From the NCBI GenBank assembly GCA_016699815.1, contig CP065012.1:2891001-2955000 (forward strand): DNA of 64,000 nucleotides. The letters are read 5' to 3'. Under the pieces are notes generated by a model, which was not told where the DNA came from, did not search any database, and was given only the letters and a program-made list of their open reading frames with translations. Below are positions 18,190 through 26,350 of this stretch, in pieces; positions within the stretch are counted from its first letter, which is position 1; the number at the start of each line of letters is the position of its first letter. The DNA is from Chitinophagaceae bacterium (GTDB lineage Bacteria; Bacteroidota; Bacteroidia; Chitinophagales; Chitinophagaceae). The translations under genes and the position numbers were made by a program.

Positions 18190-19035
18190 ATGACGCTGAA
18201 TGAATGTAACAACTTAAGTAGGGCAGATGCAAAGTTAATGTTTAAAGAATGTTGCGGAGCTGAAAAATGGGTTGATGCTCTGTTGAAAGCAATGCCTTTT
18301 AAAGAAGAAGCTGAATTGATAAAAACAGCAAATCATGCATGGTATAGCCTTTGTAATGAGCAGGATTGGCTTGAAGCTTTTTCGCATCATCCTAAAATAG
18401 GTAACCAGGCAAAACCCGGTGAAAAATTTGCAGCCGCAGAACAATCCGGCGTGCAATCGGCAACGCAAAAAACGATAGATGAACTAGCAAATGCTAACGA
18501 AGCCTACGAAAAGAAAAACGGGTTTATATTTATAGTATGTGCAACAGGCAAACCTGCCAGTGAAATGTTACAGTTACTGCATCAGCGTTTACAAAACAGT
18601 AAAATAGAAGAATTGCATATTGCCATGAACGAGCAGCAGAAAATTACGATTCTGCGTTTGAAGAAGAATTTAAGTAAAGCCAACTGGGGTGCTATTCCTA
18701 TAAGCCAGCTCACCACACATGTTTTGGACACTAGTATTGGTCAGCCCGGGAAAAACATGGGCATAAGGTTGCAAAAATTGGAGCCGGGATACTGGCAAAC
18801 CATTGCACAGGGTATAACAAATGAAGATGGAAGAATTGCAGATATGCTTCCGGCTTTACATTACCTAAATGGCAATTTTAAAATGCTTTTTGATACCGGG
18901 GCTTACTTTGCTCAAAAACAAACCAATTGCTTTTACCCGGTTGTGGAAATACAGTTTACCATTGCCGGCCAAACTCATTACCATATTCCTTTGCTCATAA
19001 GCCCATTTGGCTTTACTACTTACAGGGGAAGTTAA
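18190..19035 (+). CDS. OHCU decarboxylase / 5-hydroxyisourate hydrolase fusion
   Basis: A bifunctional protein that completes urate to S-allantoin conversion. Residues 1-165 are OHCU decarboxylase, with catalytic His67 in SHHPKIG and Glu84 in AAEQSG. Residues from about 178 to 281 are the transthyretin-like HIU hydrolase, with the signatures THVLDTS, YHIPLL and the C-terminal TYRGS. The start is placed at ATG 18190 (MTLNECNNL), 17 bases after the puuD stop; the frame is open upstream to a GTG at 18139 but that extension is shared with puuD and not like the family. The order of catalysis (hydrolase first, decarboxylase second) is the reverse of the domain order, as in plant allantoin synthase. 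Confidence 0.93.
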   Translation: MTLNECNNLSRADAKLMFKECCGAEKWVDALLKAMPFKEEAELIKTANHAWYSLCNEQDWLEAFSHHPKIGNQAKPGEKFAAAEQSGVQSATQKTIDELANANEAYEKKNGFIFIVCATGKPASEMLQLLHQRLQNSKIEELHIAMNEQQKITILRLKKNLSKANWGAIPISQLTTHVLDTSIGQPGKNMGIRLQKLEPGYWQTIAQGITNEDGRIADMLPALHYLNGNFKMLFDTGAYFAQKQTNCFYPVVEIQFTIAGQTHYHIPLLISPFGFTTYRGS

Positions 19036-19053
19036 TAACCTTTAAAATTTATT

Positions 19054-20481
19054 ATGGCTACATCAATTAACAGCGCCAAGAAAACGGCAATTTTTGGAAA
19101 ATTAAAAAAAGCCAATACGGCATTTCAAAAAATTTATTCTGGAGATTTGCCGCTGCGCCAGCCTGTGCATACATTGTATGGCGGCGCTAATTTATTTAAA
19201 CATGATTCGGCAAAAATATTGGCAGAAAGGGCTTTGGAGAATTTTAAAACTTACGCCCCCGATTTTTTAACCTTTGGAAGAATTTTCAGACTCCGGGGTT
19301 CAACTGATATTTCTAAATCGGCATCACCTCATTTTATTAAAAAAACTTATGAGCAACTCCCTAAATCCGAAAAACGCCATCATCCTGCATATTTATCTTA
19401 CGAAGTGTACTATAAAGTAATTAAAAAATTACAAACGGAAGCAATAGAAGATTTTAGAATTGATTTTGAAGATGGATTTGGTAACCGAAGTAACGAAGAA
19501 GAAGATGCAACAGCCATGCAGGCTGCAAAAGAAGTAGCAAACGGTATTAAAAAGAAAACCTTGCCACCATTCATTGGCATACGCATTAAACCATTTACTG
19601 AGGAAATGAAAGAAAGAGGATTGCGTACCCTGGATTTATTTATAAGCACATTAGTAAAAGAGAGTAAGGGTAAGCTGCCGCAAAATTTTGTGGTGATGCT
19701 ACCCAAGGTTACCATTCCTGAGCAACCGGAAGCATTGGCCTTATTTATGGATGTGCTGGAAAAACAACTAAAGCTGCCCAAAGGGATTTTAAAAATGGAA
19801 ATGATGGTAGAAACTACTCAATCAATTATGGACAGCAATGGGCAAAATCCATTAAGAAGATTTATTCTTGCATCAAAAGGTAGGTGTATTGCCATGCATT
19901 TTGGCACTTACGACTATACGGCCTCATGTAGTATTACTGCCCGCTACCAGGAAATGGACCATCCCGTTTGCGACTTTGCCCACCACATGACAAAAGTGGC
20001 ATTGGCGCATACAGGTATTTGGCTAAGCGATGGCGCAACCAATACAATGCCTATTGGTCCGCACCGTGGAGATAACCTTACTAAAGCACAAATGAAAGAA
20101 AACGAAGAGGTAGTTCACCGGGCATGGAAAAAAGGTTACGACCATATCCGTCATTCATTATGGAATGGCTATTACCAGGGCTGGGATTTAAACCCGGCGC
20201 AGTTTCCCATGCGCTATACTGCCGTTTTTGCTTTTTTTATGGAAAGCTATGATGATGCCGTAGAGCGCTTAAAAACATTTGTAGAAAAAGCAGCACGTGC
20301 CACGCTTATAGGCGATGTATTTGACGATGCTGCAACAGGACAGGGTTTGCTCAATTATTTTTTAAGAGCATTAAACAGCGGCGCCATTACCGAAGATGAA
20401 GTACTGGCAACAGGCCTTACACTCAACGAAATCCGCAGCCGTTCTTTTAAAAAGATTCTGGAAAGCCGGAAAATGAAATGA
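19054..20481 (+). CDS. CitE/HpcH-like lyase or synthase of the purine operon (DUF6986-like)
   Basis: A 475-residue protein that I assign to the HpcH/HpaI aldolase-citrate lyase beta superfamily from motifs in the right order: RIDFEDGFG (about 135-143), an arginine in GIRIKP (175-180), LPKV (215-218), the metal-ligand glutamate in MMVET (Glu253) and FGTYDYTA (283-290). It is far longer than CitE (about 300) and seems to match a family annotated DUF6986, sometimes labelled phosphoenolpyruvate kinase; I cannot verify this here. The position between the OHCU/HIU fusion and xdhC, with short spacers, indicates a role in purine catabolism. Condensing glyoxylate with an acyl-CoA, as malate synthase does, is a hypothesis only. 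The stop overlaps xdhC by four bases. Confidence 0.75.
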   Translation: MATSINSAKKTAIFGKLKKANTAFQKIYSGDLPLRQPVHTLYGGANLFKHDSAKILAERALENFKTYAPDFLTFGRIFRLRGSTDISKSASPHFIKKTYEQLPKSEKRHHPAYLSYEVYYKVIKKLQTEAIEDFRIDFEDGFGNRSNEEEDATAMQAAKEVANGIKKKTLPPFIGIRIKPFTEEMKERGLRTLDLFISTLVKESKGKLPQNFVVMLPKVTIPEQPEALALFMDVLEKQLKLPKGILKMEMMVETTQSIMDSNGQNPLRRFILASKGRCIAMHFGTYDYTASCSITARYQEMDHPVCDFAHHMTKVALAHTGIWLSDGATNTMPIGPHRGDNLTKAQMKENEEVVHRAWKKGYDHIRHSLWNGYYQGWDLNPAQFPMRYTAVFAFFMESYDDAVERLKTFVEKAARATLIGDVFDDAATGQGLLNYFLRALNSGAITEDEVLATGLTLNEIRSRSFKKILESRKMK

Positions 20482-21437
20482 ATACCTGGCAATTTATAAT
20501 AGAAGAAAAAAAGAAGGGCAGCAAAGTAATATTGCTGTACGTAGTAAATAGTGTTGGGAGTTCTCCGGGGAGGCAGGGATTTAAAATGGCGGTTTCTTCT
20601 ACCGGCAAAATGTGTGGGAGCATAGGTGGAGGAATTATGGAACATAAGTTTGTAGAAATGGCCAAAGAGGAAATGAAATCCGGCATTGAAAAGATAAGCC
20701 TTCAAAAGCAGGTACACCATAAAGATGCGGGTAATAACAAGAGTGGGATGATTTGTTCAGGGGAACAAACCTTACTTTTTTACCCAATTAAAAATGAAGA
20801 GATTGAAACAATTGAACACCTTTTACATGCTGATGCTTTATATAAAAACGGGTCTTTGAAAATAAGGAATACAGGCATTCAATTTTTAGATGTAGCGCCT
20901 GTAAGCGATTTTTATTTTAGCCAAACCAACAATGATTTTTCTTACATTGAAAAAACCGGCTGTAAATATTATTTACATATTATTGGTGGCGGTCATTGTG
21001 CACTTGCATTGAGCCAACTCTTACAGGGTACTGATTTTTTTATTACAGTGTACGACGATAGAGAAATGCTGAACACCATGGAACAAAATTCTTTTGCCCA
21101 TAAAATGGTAATGCTAAAAAGTTATGAAGAAATTTCCGGGCATATTCCTCAAGTACCAGGTAATTATGTGGTGGTAATGACATTTGGGTACCGTACAGAC
21201 GATAAGGTAATAAGAGCGCTTGCACAAAGACAATTTGAATATTTTGGCGTATTGGGCAGCGCAAATAAAATAAGTCAAATGAAAAGTGAGTATGAAAATG
21301 AAAAGCTTGATATTAAAATGCAGGATAATTTTTTTGCACCTGCAGGCATCTCCATTCATAGCCACACTCCAAAAGAAATTGCCATAAGTATTGCTGCACA
21401 AATTATTGCTGTAAAAAACGGTAAGCTATCAATGTAA
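20478..21437 (+). CDS. xdhC: XdhC/CoxI family accessory protein for xanthine dehydrogenase
   Basis: A 319-residue molybdenum cofactor insertion factor. The N-terminal XdhC/CoxI domain contains GSSPGRQGFKM and the conserved GSIGGGIMEH motif; the C-terminal Rossmann domain has IIGGGHCALAL (around 170) and ends with PAGISIHSHTPKEIAISIAA. Proteins of this family bind and sulfurate the cofactor for delivery to XdhB. It is the last gene of the operon and starts within the stop codon of the CitE-like gene (ATGA). A hairpin lies 45 bases downstream, shared with pckA. Confidence 0.92.
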   Translation: MNTWQFIIEEKKKGSKVILLYVVNSVGSSPGRQGFKMAVSSTGKMCGSIGGGIMEHKFVEMAKEEMKSGIEKISLQKQVHHKDAGNNKSGMICSGEQTLLFYPIKNEEIETIEHLLHADALYKNGSLKIRNTGIQFLDVAPVSDFYFSQTNNDFSYIEKTGCKYYLHIIGGGHCALALSQLLQGTDFFITVYDDREMLNTMEQNSFAHKMVMLKSYEEISGHIPQVPGNYVVVMTFGYRTDDKVIRALAQRQFEYFGVLGSANKISQMKSEYENEKLDIKMQDNFFAPAGISIHSHTPKEIAISIAAQIIAVKNGKLSM

Positions 21438-21470
21438 TAAATTTTGTAAATTTTATTTAATGTGATAACG

Positions 21471-21503
21471 GCTCAAAAAGAAAAGGCTGCTTTTCAGCAG
21501 CCT
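21471..21503 (-). terminator. Terminator of pckA
   Basis: Stem AGGCTGCT / AGCAGCCT with a four-base loop (21484-21503). On the minus strand it is followed by TTTTCTTTTT, a good U-tract after the pckA stop at 21525. In the plus direction the U-tract is weaker, so it may only partly stop the purine operon transcript. Confidence 0.75.
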
Positions 21504-21524
21504 GTATCTAATTTTTGTTATTGA

Positions 21525-23138
21525 TTAATGTTTGGGAGCCGCTTCTAAAATTTCTGCAGAAACACCGCTTGCATATTTCTCAAAATTTTTCACAAATCCT
21601 GCTGCCAGTTCTTTTGCCTTGCTGTCGTATTGGTTTTTATCTGCCCAGGTATTTCTCGGTTTTAAAATTTCAGCAGGTACGCCTGGGCATTCTTTAGGAA
21701 TTAAAATACCAAAAACAGGGTCTGCTTCAAATTCGGCATTGCTTAATTTATCTTCCAGCGCAGCCGAAATAATTGCCCTGGTGTAGGAAAGTTTCATGCG
21801 CTGACCAACGCCATAAGGCCCGCCGCTCCAGCCGGTATTTATCAGCCAGATATTTACATTGTGTTTTTTCATTCTTTCACCAAGCATTGCAGCATATTTG
21901 CCCGGGTGCAGGGGTAGGAAGGGCGCCCCAAAACATGCGCTAAATGTGGCTTTGGGCTCGGTAACACCTGCTTCGGTGCCGGCAACTTTAGCGGTGTATC
22001 CACTTATAAACTGGTACATGGCCTGGCCGGGTGTAAGTTTGCTTATCGGTGGTAATATGCCATAAGCATCGCAGGTGAGAAAGAAAATATTTTTTGGGAT
22101 GTTGCCTATTGATGGTTCCAAAGCATTGCTTATAAAAGTGAGCGGATAGCTTACCCTTGTATTTTCAGTAATGGCTTTGCTGGCAAAATCAATAATATTG
22201 GTTCCTTCAATAAATGTGGTGTTTTCAACCAAAGCGCCTGGCCTTATTGCACGGTAAATTTCCGGCTCTTTGTCTTCACTCAGGTCAATGGTTTTTGCAT
22301 AGCACCCACCTTCAAAATTAAATACGCCGGTATCTGTCCATCCATGTTCATCATCGCCTATTAACATGCGGTTCGGGTCAGCGCTTAAAGTAGTTTTGCC
22401 TGTTCCGCTCAATCCAAAAAATACAGCGGTATCTCCGTTTTTGCCCATGTTGGCACTGCAATGCATACTTAAAACATTTGCTCTTACCGGTAAAATAAAA
22501 TTCAGCATGGAAAAAATACCCTTTTTCATTTCCCCGGTATAACCAGTACCTGCAATTAAAATAGTTTTATGTTTAAAACTCATTATGGCAAAATTATCCT
22601 GGCGGGTTCCATCTACGGCAGCATCTGCTTTAAACCCCGGTGCTTGAATAATATGCCACTGCGGTGTAAAATTTTCCAGTTGTGCTTCGGTAGGCCTGAT
22701 AAACATGTTATAGCAAAAAAGGTTATTGGCAGGGTTCTCATTTATTACTCTAAGGCTTAGGCGGTATTTTTCATCGGCGCAGGCATAGCAATCCCTCACC
22801 CATATTTCCTTATCTGCCAGATACTGCATCATTTTTTCTTTAAGCTGAAAAAAATATTTTTCTTCAATAGGCAGGTTAAAGTCATTCCAGTTTACTTCAC
22901 TGGCAGTAACTTCATCTTTAACAATAAACTTATCTTTTGGGCTGCGGCCGGTAAATTTTCCGGTTTTGATAATTAGTGCACCGGTATTATTTAATATACC
23001 ATCACCTCTTTTTAAACTTTGCTCAGTTAATTCGGCAGGGGAAAGTTGGTAATGAACGGCTTTGCAGGTTTGCAAACCCATTTCACCCAGGGCACCTAAT
23101 GGCGTACCTGGCATGATAGATACTGACATAGCAAGCAT
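21525..23138 (-). CDS. pckA: Phosphoenolpyruvate carboxykinase (ATP)
   Basis: Catalyses oxaloacetate + ATP to phosphoenolpyruvate + CO2, the entry to gluconeogenesis. The protein has the RPTEAQL and TGRSPKDKF substrate motifs, the P-loop GLSGTGKTTLS, the metal-binding IGDDEHGW and the adenine-binding ENTRVSYP region. The ATG at 23138 gives 537 residues, a normal length; a TTG 18 bases upstream is a possible but less likely start. A -7 element TACATTTG lies at 23154-23161 on the minus strand, which would make a very short leader. Confidence 0.95.
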   Translation of the reverse strand: MLAMSVSIMPGTPLGALGEMGLQTCKAVHYQLSPAELTEQSLKRGDGILNNTGALIIKTGKFTGRSPKDKFIVKDEVTASEVNWNDFNLPIEEKYFFQLKEKMMQYLADKEIWVRDCYACADEKYRLSLRVINENPANNLFCYNMFIRPTEAQLENFTPQWHIIQAPGFKADAAVDGTRQDNFAIMSFKHKTILIAGTGYTGEMKKGIFSMLNFILPVRANVLSMHCSANMGKNGDTAVFFGLSGTGKTTLSADPNRMLIGDDEHGWTDTGVFNFEGGCYAKTIDLSEDKEPEIYRAIRPGALVENTTFIEGTNIIDFASKAITENTRVSYPLTFISNALEPSIGNIPKNIFFLTCDAYGILPPISKLTPGQAMYQFISGYTAKVAGTEAGVTEPKATFSACFGAPFLPLHPGKYAAMLGERMKKHNVNIWLINTGWSGGPYGVGQRMKLSYTRAIISAALEDKLSNAEFEADPVFGILIPKECPGVPAEILKPRNTWADKNQYDSKAKELAAGFVKNFEKYASGVSAEILEAAPKH

Positions 23139-23591
23139 TTTTTGTTTAGATAACAAATGTAATGCTAAGTCTCGTCAAAAAAAACCCAATGCGTAAAAGC
23201 TACAACTTAAACAACATTTACCTGAAGTCTAATTTTGTTTGATGATTTCTAAATATATTAATTTATTATAAAAATACGTTTAAGTAATTTACTATTTACT
23301 TTAACAAAACGGCAAAATTTTTACAAAATATTTAATGCTGAAATAGTATATAATTTTTCATTCAATTTGGTTGGTTTCGATTCTTAAAAAAGCATCAGGC
23401 GGTTTATACTGTATATTCATCTTCAATTAACTTCAGCAACAAATTATTTTTTGATGTTTTCTAATAAATATTTACTTGTTTCATTTATGCCATTTTAACA
23501 AGATTAAATTTTTACAGTTGAACTATTTGCAAAAATTTTTCTTTACAAGCATAAATCATAATGGTTAAATTGCAATACTTAAAAAACTATT
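23139..23591. other. AT-rich divergent intergenic region
   Basis: About 450 bases between pckA (minus) and the aminopeptidase gene (plus). TAnnTTTG-like elements are present on the minus strand at 23154-23161 and on the plus strand at 23230-23237 (TAATTTTG, more than 350 bases from the next gene). No open frame, hairpin terminator or known RNA motif is recognised. The size leaves room for a small RNA or catabolite control of pckA. Confidence 0.45.
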
Positions 23592-24881
23592 ATGAAATAT
23601 TTACCGCTCAATCCCGACATATTTGTTCAAAACAGGAAAAGGTTTATTGCTAAAATGGAGAAAAACGCCATTGCTATTTTTAACAGCAACGATGAATTGC
23701 CCAGCAACGGAGATGGACAACACCGGTTCAAGCAAAACTCAGATATCATTTGGCTTTCGGGTATTGAGCAGGAGGAAAGCATGGTAATTTTATTTCCCGA
23801 TAACCCTGACCCTAAGTACAGAGAAGTGCTGGTGCTGCTGAGGCCCAATGAGCTTAAAGAAAAATGGGATGGCCATAGGTTGCGTGTTAATGAAGCCCAG
23901 GCAATTTCGGGCATACAAACTATAGTATGGCTCGATGTGGTGGATGGTTTACTGCAACCCTGGATACATTTAGCAGATACTATATATTTAAATAGTAATG
24001 AAAACGACCGTAAGGCAAACCTTGTGCCAGTAAGGGATTACCGCTTTGCCCGTGAAATGAGGCGCAGGTATCCATTGCATAATTATAAACGCAGCGCCAG
24101 GATATTAAAAGATTTACGCGGCATTAAAACAGCGCTCGAAGTAGAAATAATGCAAAAAGCAATGGATATTACCAATGAAACCTTTCGCCGTTTGCTCCAA
24201 AAAATTAAGCCAGGAATAATGGAATACGAAATTGAAGCAGAAATTTATCATTCCTTTTTATCTCAAAGGGCAACAGGCCCGGCATATAGCTCAATAATTG
24301 CCAGTGGAGACAGGGCAAGAGTTTTGCATTATGTTGAAAACAGCAGGGAGTGTAAAGATGGGGAATTGATACTCATGGATTTTGGTGCAGAATATGGTAA
24401 TTACTGTGCCGATTTAACCAGGACAGTACCAGTGAGTGGTAAATTTTCCCGTAGGCAAAAAACAGTGTATAATGCCTGCCTTCACCTGCACCACTACGCA
24501 GCAAGTATTTTAAAACCGGGCATTAGCATTGTTGATTATACAGAAAAAATTGGAGATGAAGCAACGGTGGTATTTCAAAAAATAGGGTTGCTTAAGAAAT
24601 CCGATATAAAAAATGAAGATTCGGAAAACAGGGCCTACAGAAAATATTTATATCATGGTATTTCTCACCACCTGGGTATTGATGTGCACGACCTTGGCTC
24701 AAGAACCGAACCCATTAAAGCAGGAATGGTTTTTACCATAGAGCCCGGCATTTATATCGAAGAAGAACAAATGGGCATACGCATTGAAAATAATTTTTGG
24801 GTTACAAAAAGCGGCAATAAAGATTTAATGAAAAATATACCAATATCGGTGGAGGAAATAGAAGCTTTGATGAAAAAATAA
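23592..24881 (+). CDS. pepP: Xaa-Pro aminopeptidase (M24B)
   Basis: A cytoplasmic dinuclear-metal aminopeptidase that removes N-terminal residues preceding proline. The N-terminal creatinase-like domain (about 1-165) is followed by the pita-bread catalytic domain with metal ligands in LMDFGAEY and CADLTRT (Asp, Asp), GISHHLGIDVHD (His), TIEPGIYIEE (Glu) and GIRIENNF (Glu). The length, 429 residues, is typical of PepP. No signal peptide is present. It is a single gene. Confidence 0.92.
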   Translation: MKYLPLNPDIFVQNRKRFIAKMEKNAIAIFNSNDELPSNGDGQHRFKQNSDIIWLSGIEQEESMVILFPDNPDPKYREVLVLLRPNELKEKWDGHRLRVNEAQAISGIQTIVWLDVVDGLLQPWIHLADTIYLNSNENDRKANLVPVRDYRFAREMRRRYPLHNYKRSARILKDLRGIKTALEVEIMQKAMDITNETFRRLLQKIKPGIMEYEIEAEIYHSFLSQRATGPAYSSIIASGDRARVLHYVENSRECKDGELILMDFGAEYGNYCADLTRTVPVSGKFSRRQKTVYNACLHLHHYAASILKPGISIVDYTEKIGDEATVVFQKIGLLKKSDIKNEDSENRAYRKYLYHGISHHLGIDVHDLGSRTEPIKAGMVFTIEPGIYIEEEQMGIRIENNFWVTKSGNKDLMKNIPISVEEIEALMKK

Positions 24882-24896
24882 AATTTGCTGAAAGTA

Positions 24897-25235
24897 TTAT
24901 TGTAAAAGCCTGTAAATGGTAATGATGCTTATGCCGGCTACAATTATAGTGTAGATGAGTTTATTGTTTTTGGCAAGCCAATTTGGCAAATAAATATCAA
25001 AATTTTCTTTTGTGGATGCAGAGTACTTCCTTGCCCAAATAGTTAGTGGGCAAAATAGTTTAAAAATCAGCAAAACAATTCCTTCAATAGCAATTAATGT
25101 GTAGCAAATCCACAGGAGAAAATCTATTTTATTGGCTGTAACTGCATAGAGCATATAAAAAATAACTACGTTAAAGAATATCCATACGGCGGTATGAATT
25201 ATTTTTATTAAAATCAGTTTTGACTTATTTGTCAT
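24897..25235 (-). CDS. Small integral membrane protein of unknown function
   Basis: A 112-residue protein with three or four predicted transmembrane helices (about 10-30, 38-62, 92-110). A CPLTIWARKYS segment after the second helix and a PNWLAKNNK segment resemble DUF2784-type membrane proteins, but the match is from memory and weak. It is convergent with pepP, whose stop lies 15 bases away. Confidence 0.6.
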   Translation of the reverse strand: MTNKSKLILIKIIHTAVWIFFNVVIFYMLYAVTANKIDFLLWICYTLIAIEGIVLLIFKLFCPLTIWARKYSASTKENFDIYLPNWLAKNNKLIYTIIVAGISIITIYRLLQ

Positions 25236-25320
25236 TTTTACGTATTTTTCTTTCTATTCCTTTATCTAATCGTAAGGGTTGTTTTAAAGCATTGGGCAAA
25301 GAAAGACAGAAATTTTTTTC

Positions 25321-25362
25321 CTAAAAAAAAGAACCCAATCCAAAATAATGGAGGGGTTCTTT
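25321..25362 (-). terminator. Terminator of the fasciclin gene
   Basis: Inverted repeat AAAGAACCC / GGGTTCTTT. On the minus strand the stem is followed by a run of eight T residues, about 45 bases beyond the fasciclin stop at 25406. Confidence 0.75.
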
Positions 25363-25405
25363 CTTCAGTTTTTCAAAAACAAAAATCAACTAACCTGTTC
25401 AAATA

Positions 25406-25960
25406 TTATTTTGGCAACAACACATCATCTATTACATGAATGATGCCATTTGATGCCTTAACTGTTCCGGCAATAGGGCTTCCGTTTACCAATATTTTAT
25501 TGCCTTGTTTTGTAATTTTTACTTTACCGCCATATACCATATCAAATTCTGCTCCATCCTGTAGCAATACATCATTTAATACACCTACATAAGTATGGTA
25601 GCCTAATATATTTTCTAAATCAGCTTTCTTTTCGGGCTTCATCAGTCCATCAACTGTGCCTGCAGGTAATTTTTGAAAAGCGGCATTGGTAGGAGCAAAT
25701 ACAGTAAACGGCCCTGCATTGCTCAAAGCATCAACCAGGCTTGCTGCTTTAACTGCTGCAACCAGGGTACTATGGTCTTTACTGGCAACTGCAACCTGTA
25801 CAATGTTTGGATTTGAAACATCATCTTTTACGCCAGATTGGCCTACCTGGGTTTCGGAAGCAGGTGCAGAGGCTTCCGCAGAAGCGCTTTCCTTATTAGA
25901 GTTACAGCCCAAAAGTACAATACCGGCAAAAAGAATAGAACTGAATGTTAACTTTCTCAT
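25406..25960 (-). CDS. Fasciclin-domain lipoprotein
   Basis: A 184-residue lipoprotein. The start is placed at ATG 25960, which gives a short signal with lipobox VLLGC; the frame extends 20 codons further upstream but that would bury the signal. After a Ser/Ala-rich linker comes one fasciclin (FAS1) domain with the typical GPFTVFAPTNAAF and SNGIIHVIDDVLLP motifs. FAS1 domains mediate adhesion or bind small molecules; the partner is unknown. It is divergent from susC, with about 390 bases between them. Confidence 0.9.
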   Translation of the reverse strand: MRKLTFSSILFAGIVLLGCNSNKESASAEASAPASETQVGQSGVKDDVSNPNIVQVAVASKDHSTLVAAVKAASLVDALSNAGPFTVFAPTNAAFQKLPAGTVDGLMKPEKKADLENILGYHTYVGVLNDVLLQDGAEFDMVYGGKVKITKQGNKILVNGSPIAGTVKASNGIIHVIDDVLLPK

Positions 25961-26350
25961 TTTTATTAATTTTAGCGCAAGATATTGGGATAGTTGTTCG
26001 AGTTTAATATGCATCGTCATTGCTATATATGATTTTAATCATATTTTTCTCGACTTAGAAATATTGAAAATATTCTTCCGATTATTCAAGTTTTTTCATG
26101 CAACAAATTATGTTTTTTATTGCCTTCTATATAAGTACCTCTGGGAAAAAATACTTGAGCTAAAACCATTTTTAATTGCAAGGTTTTATTTTTTTAATGC
26201 TTAAGAGTAGATATATTTAGAAGCCCATTTTTTTGTAGCCTTAAAATGTGCAAATGCTGTTGAAAATTAAATAAAGATTTCTTTTTTCTTTTGTAATAAT
26301 TCTGTCAAAAAAAAATAAATTTGGGAAACTAACAACTTAATCTATTTATT
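25961..26350. other. Divergent intergenic region fasciclin / susC
   Basis: AT-rich. It holds the susC promoter candidate at 26290-26323. No regulator gene (sigma/anti-sigma or hybrid two-component) and no open frame with family resemblance is seen, although such regulators often accompany SusC/SusD pairs. Confidence 0.5.
26290..26323 (+). promoter_or_regulatory. Candidate promoter of susC
   Basis: TTTG at 26290-26293 and TAAATTTG at 26316-26323, separated by 22 bases, slightly longer than the usual 19-21. Initiation would be about 20 bases before the susC start. Confidence 0.5.
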
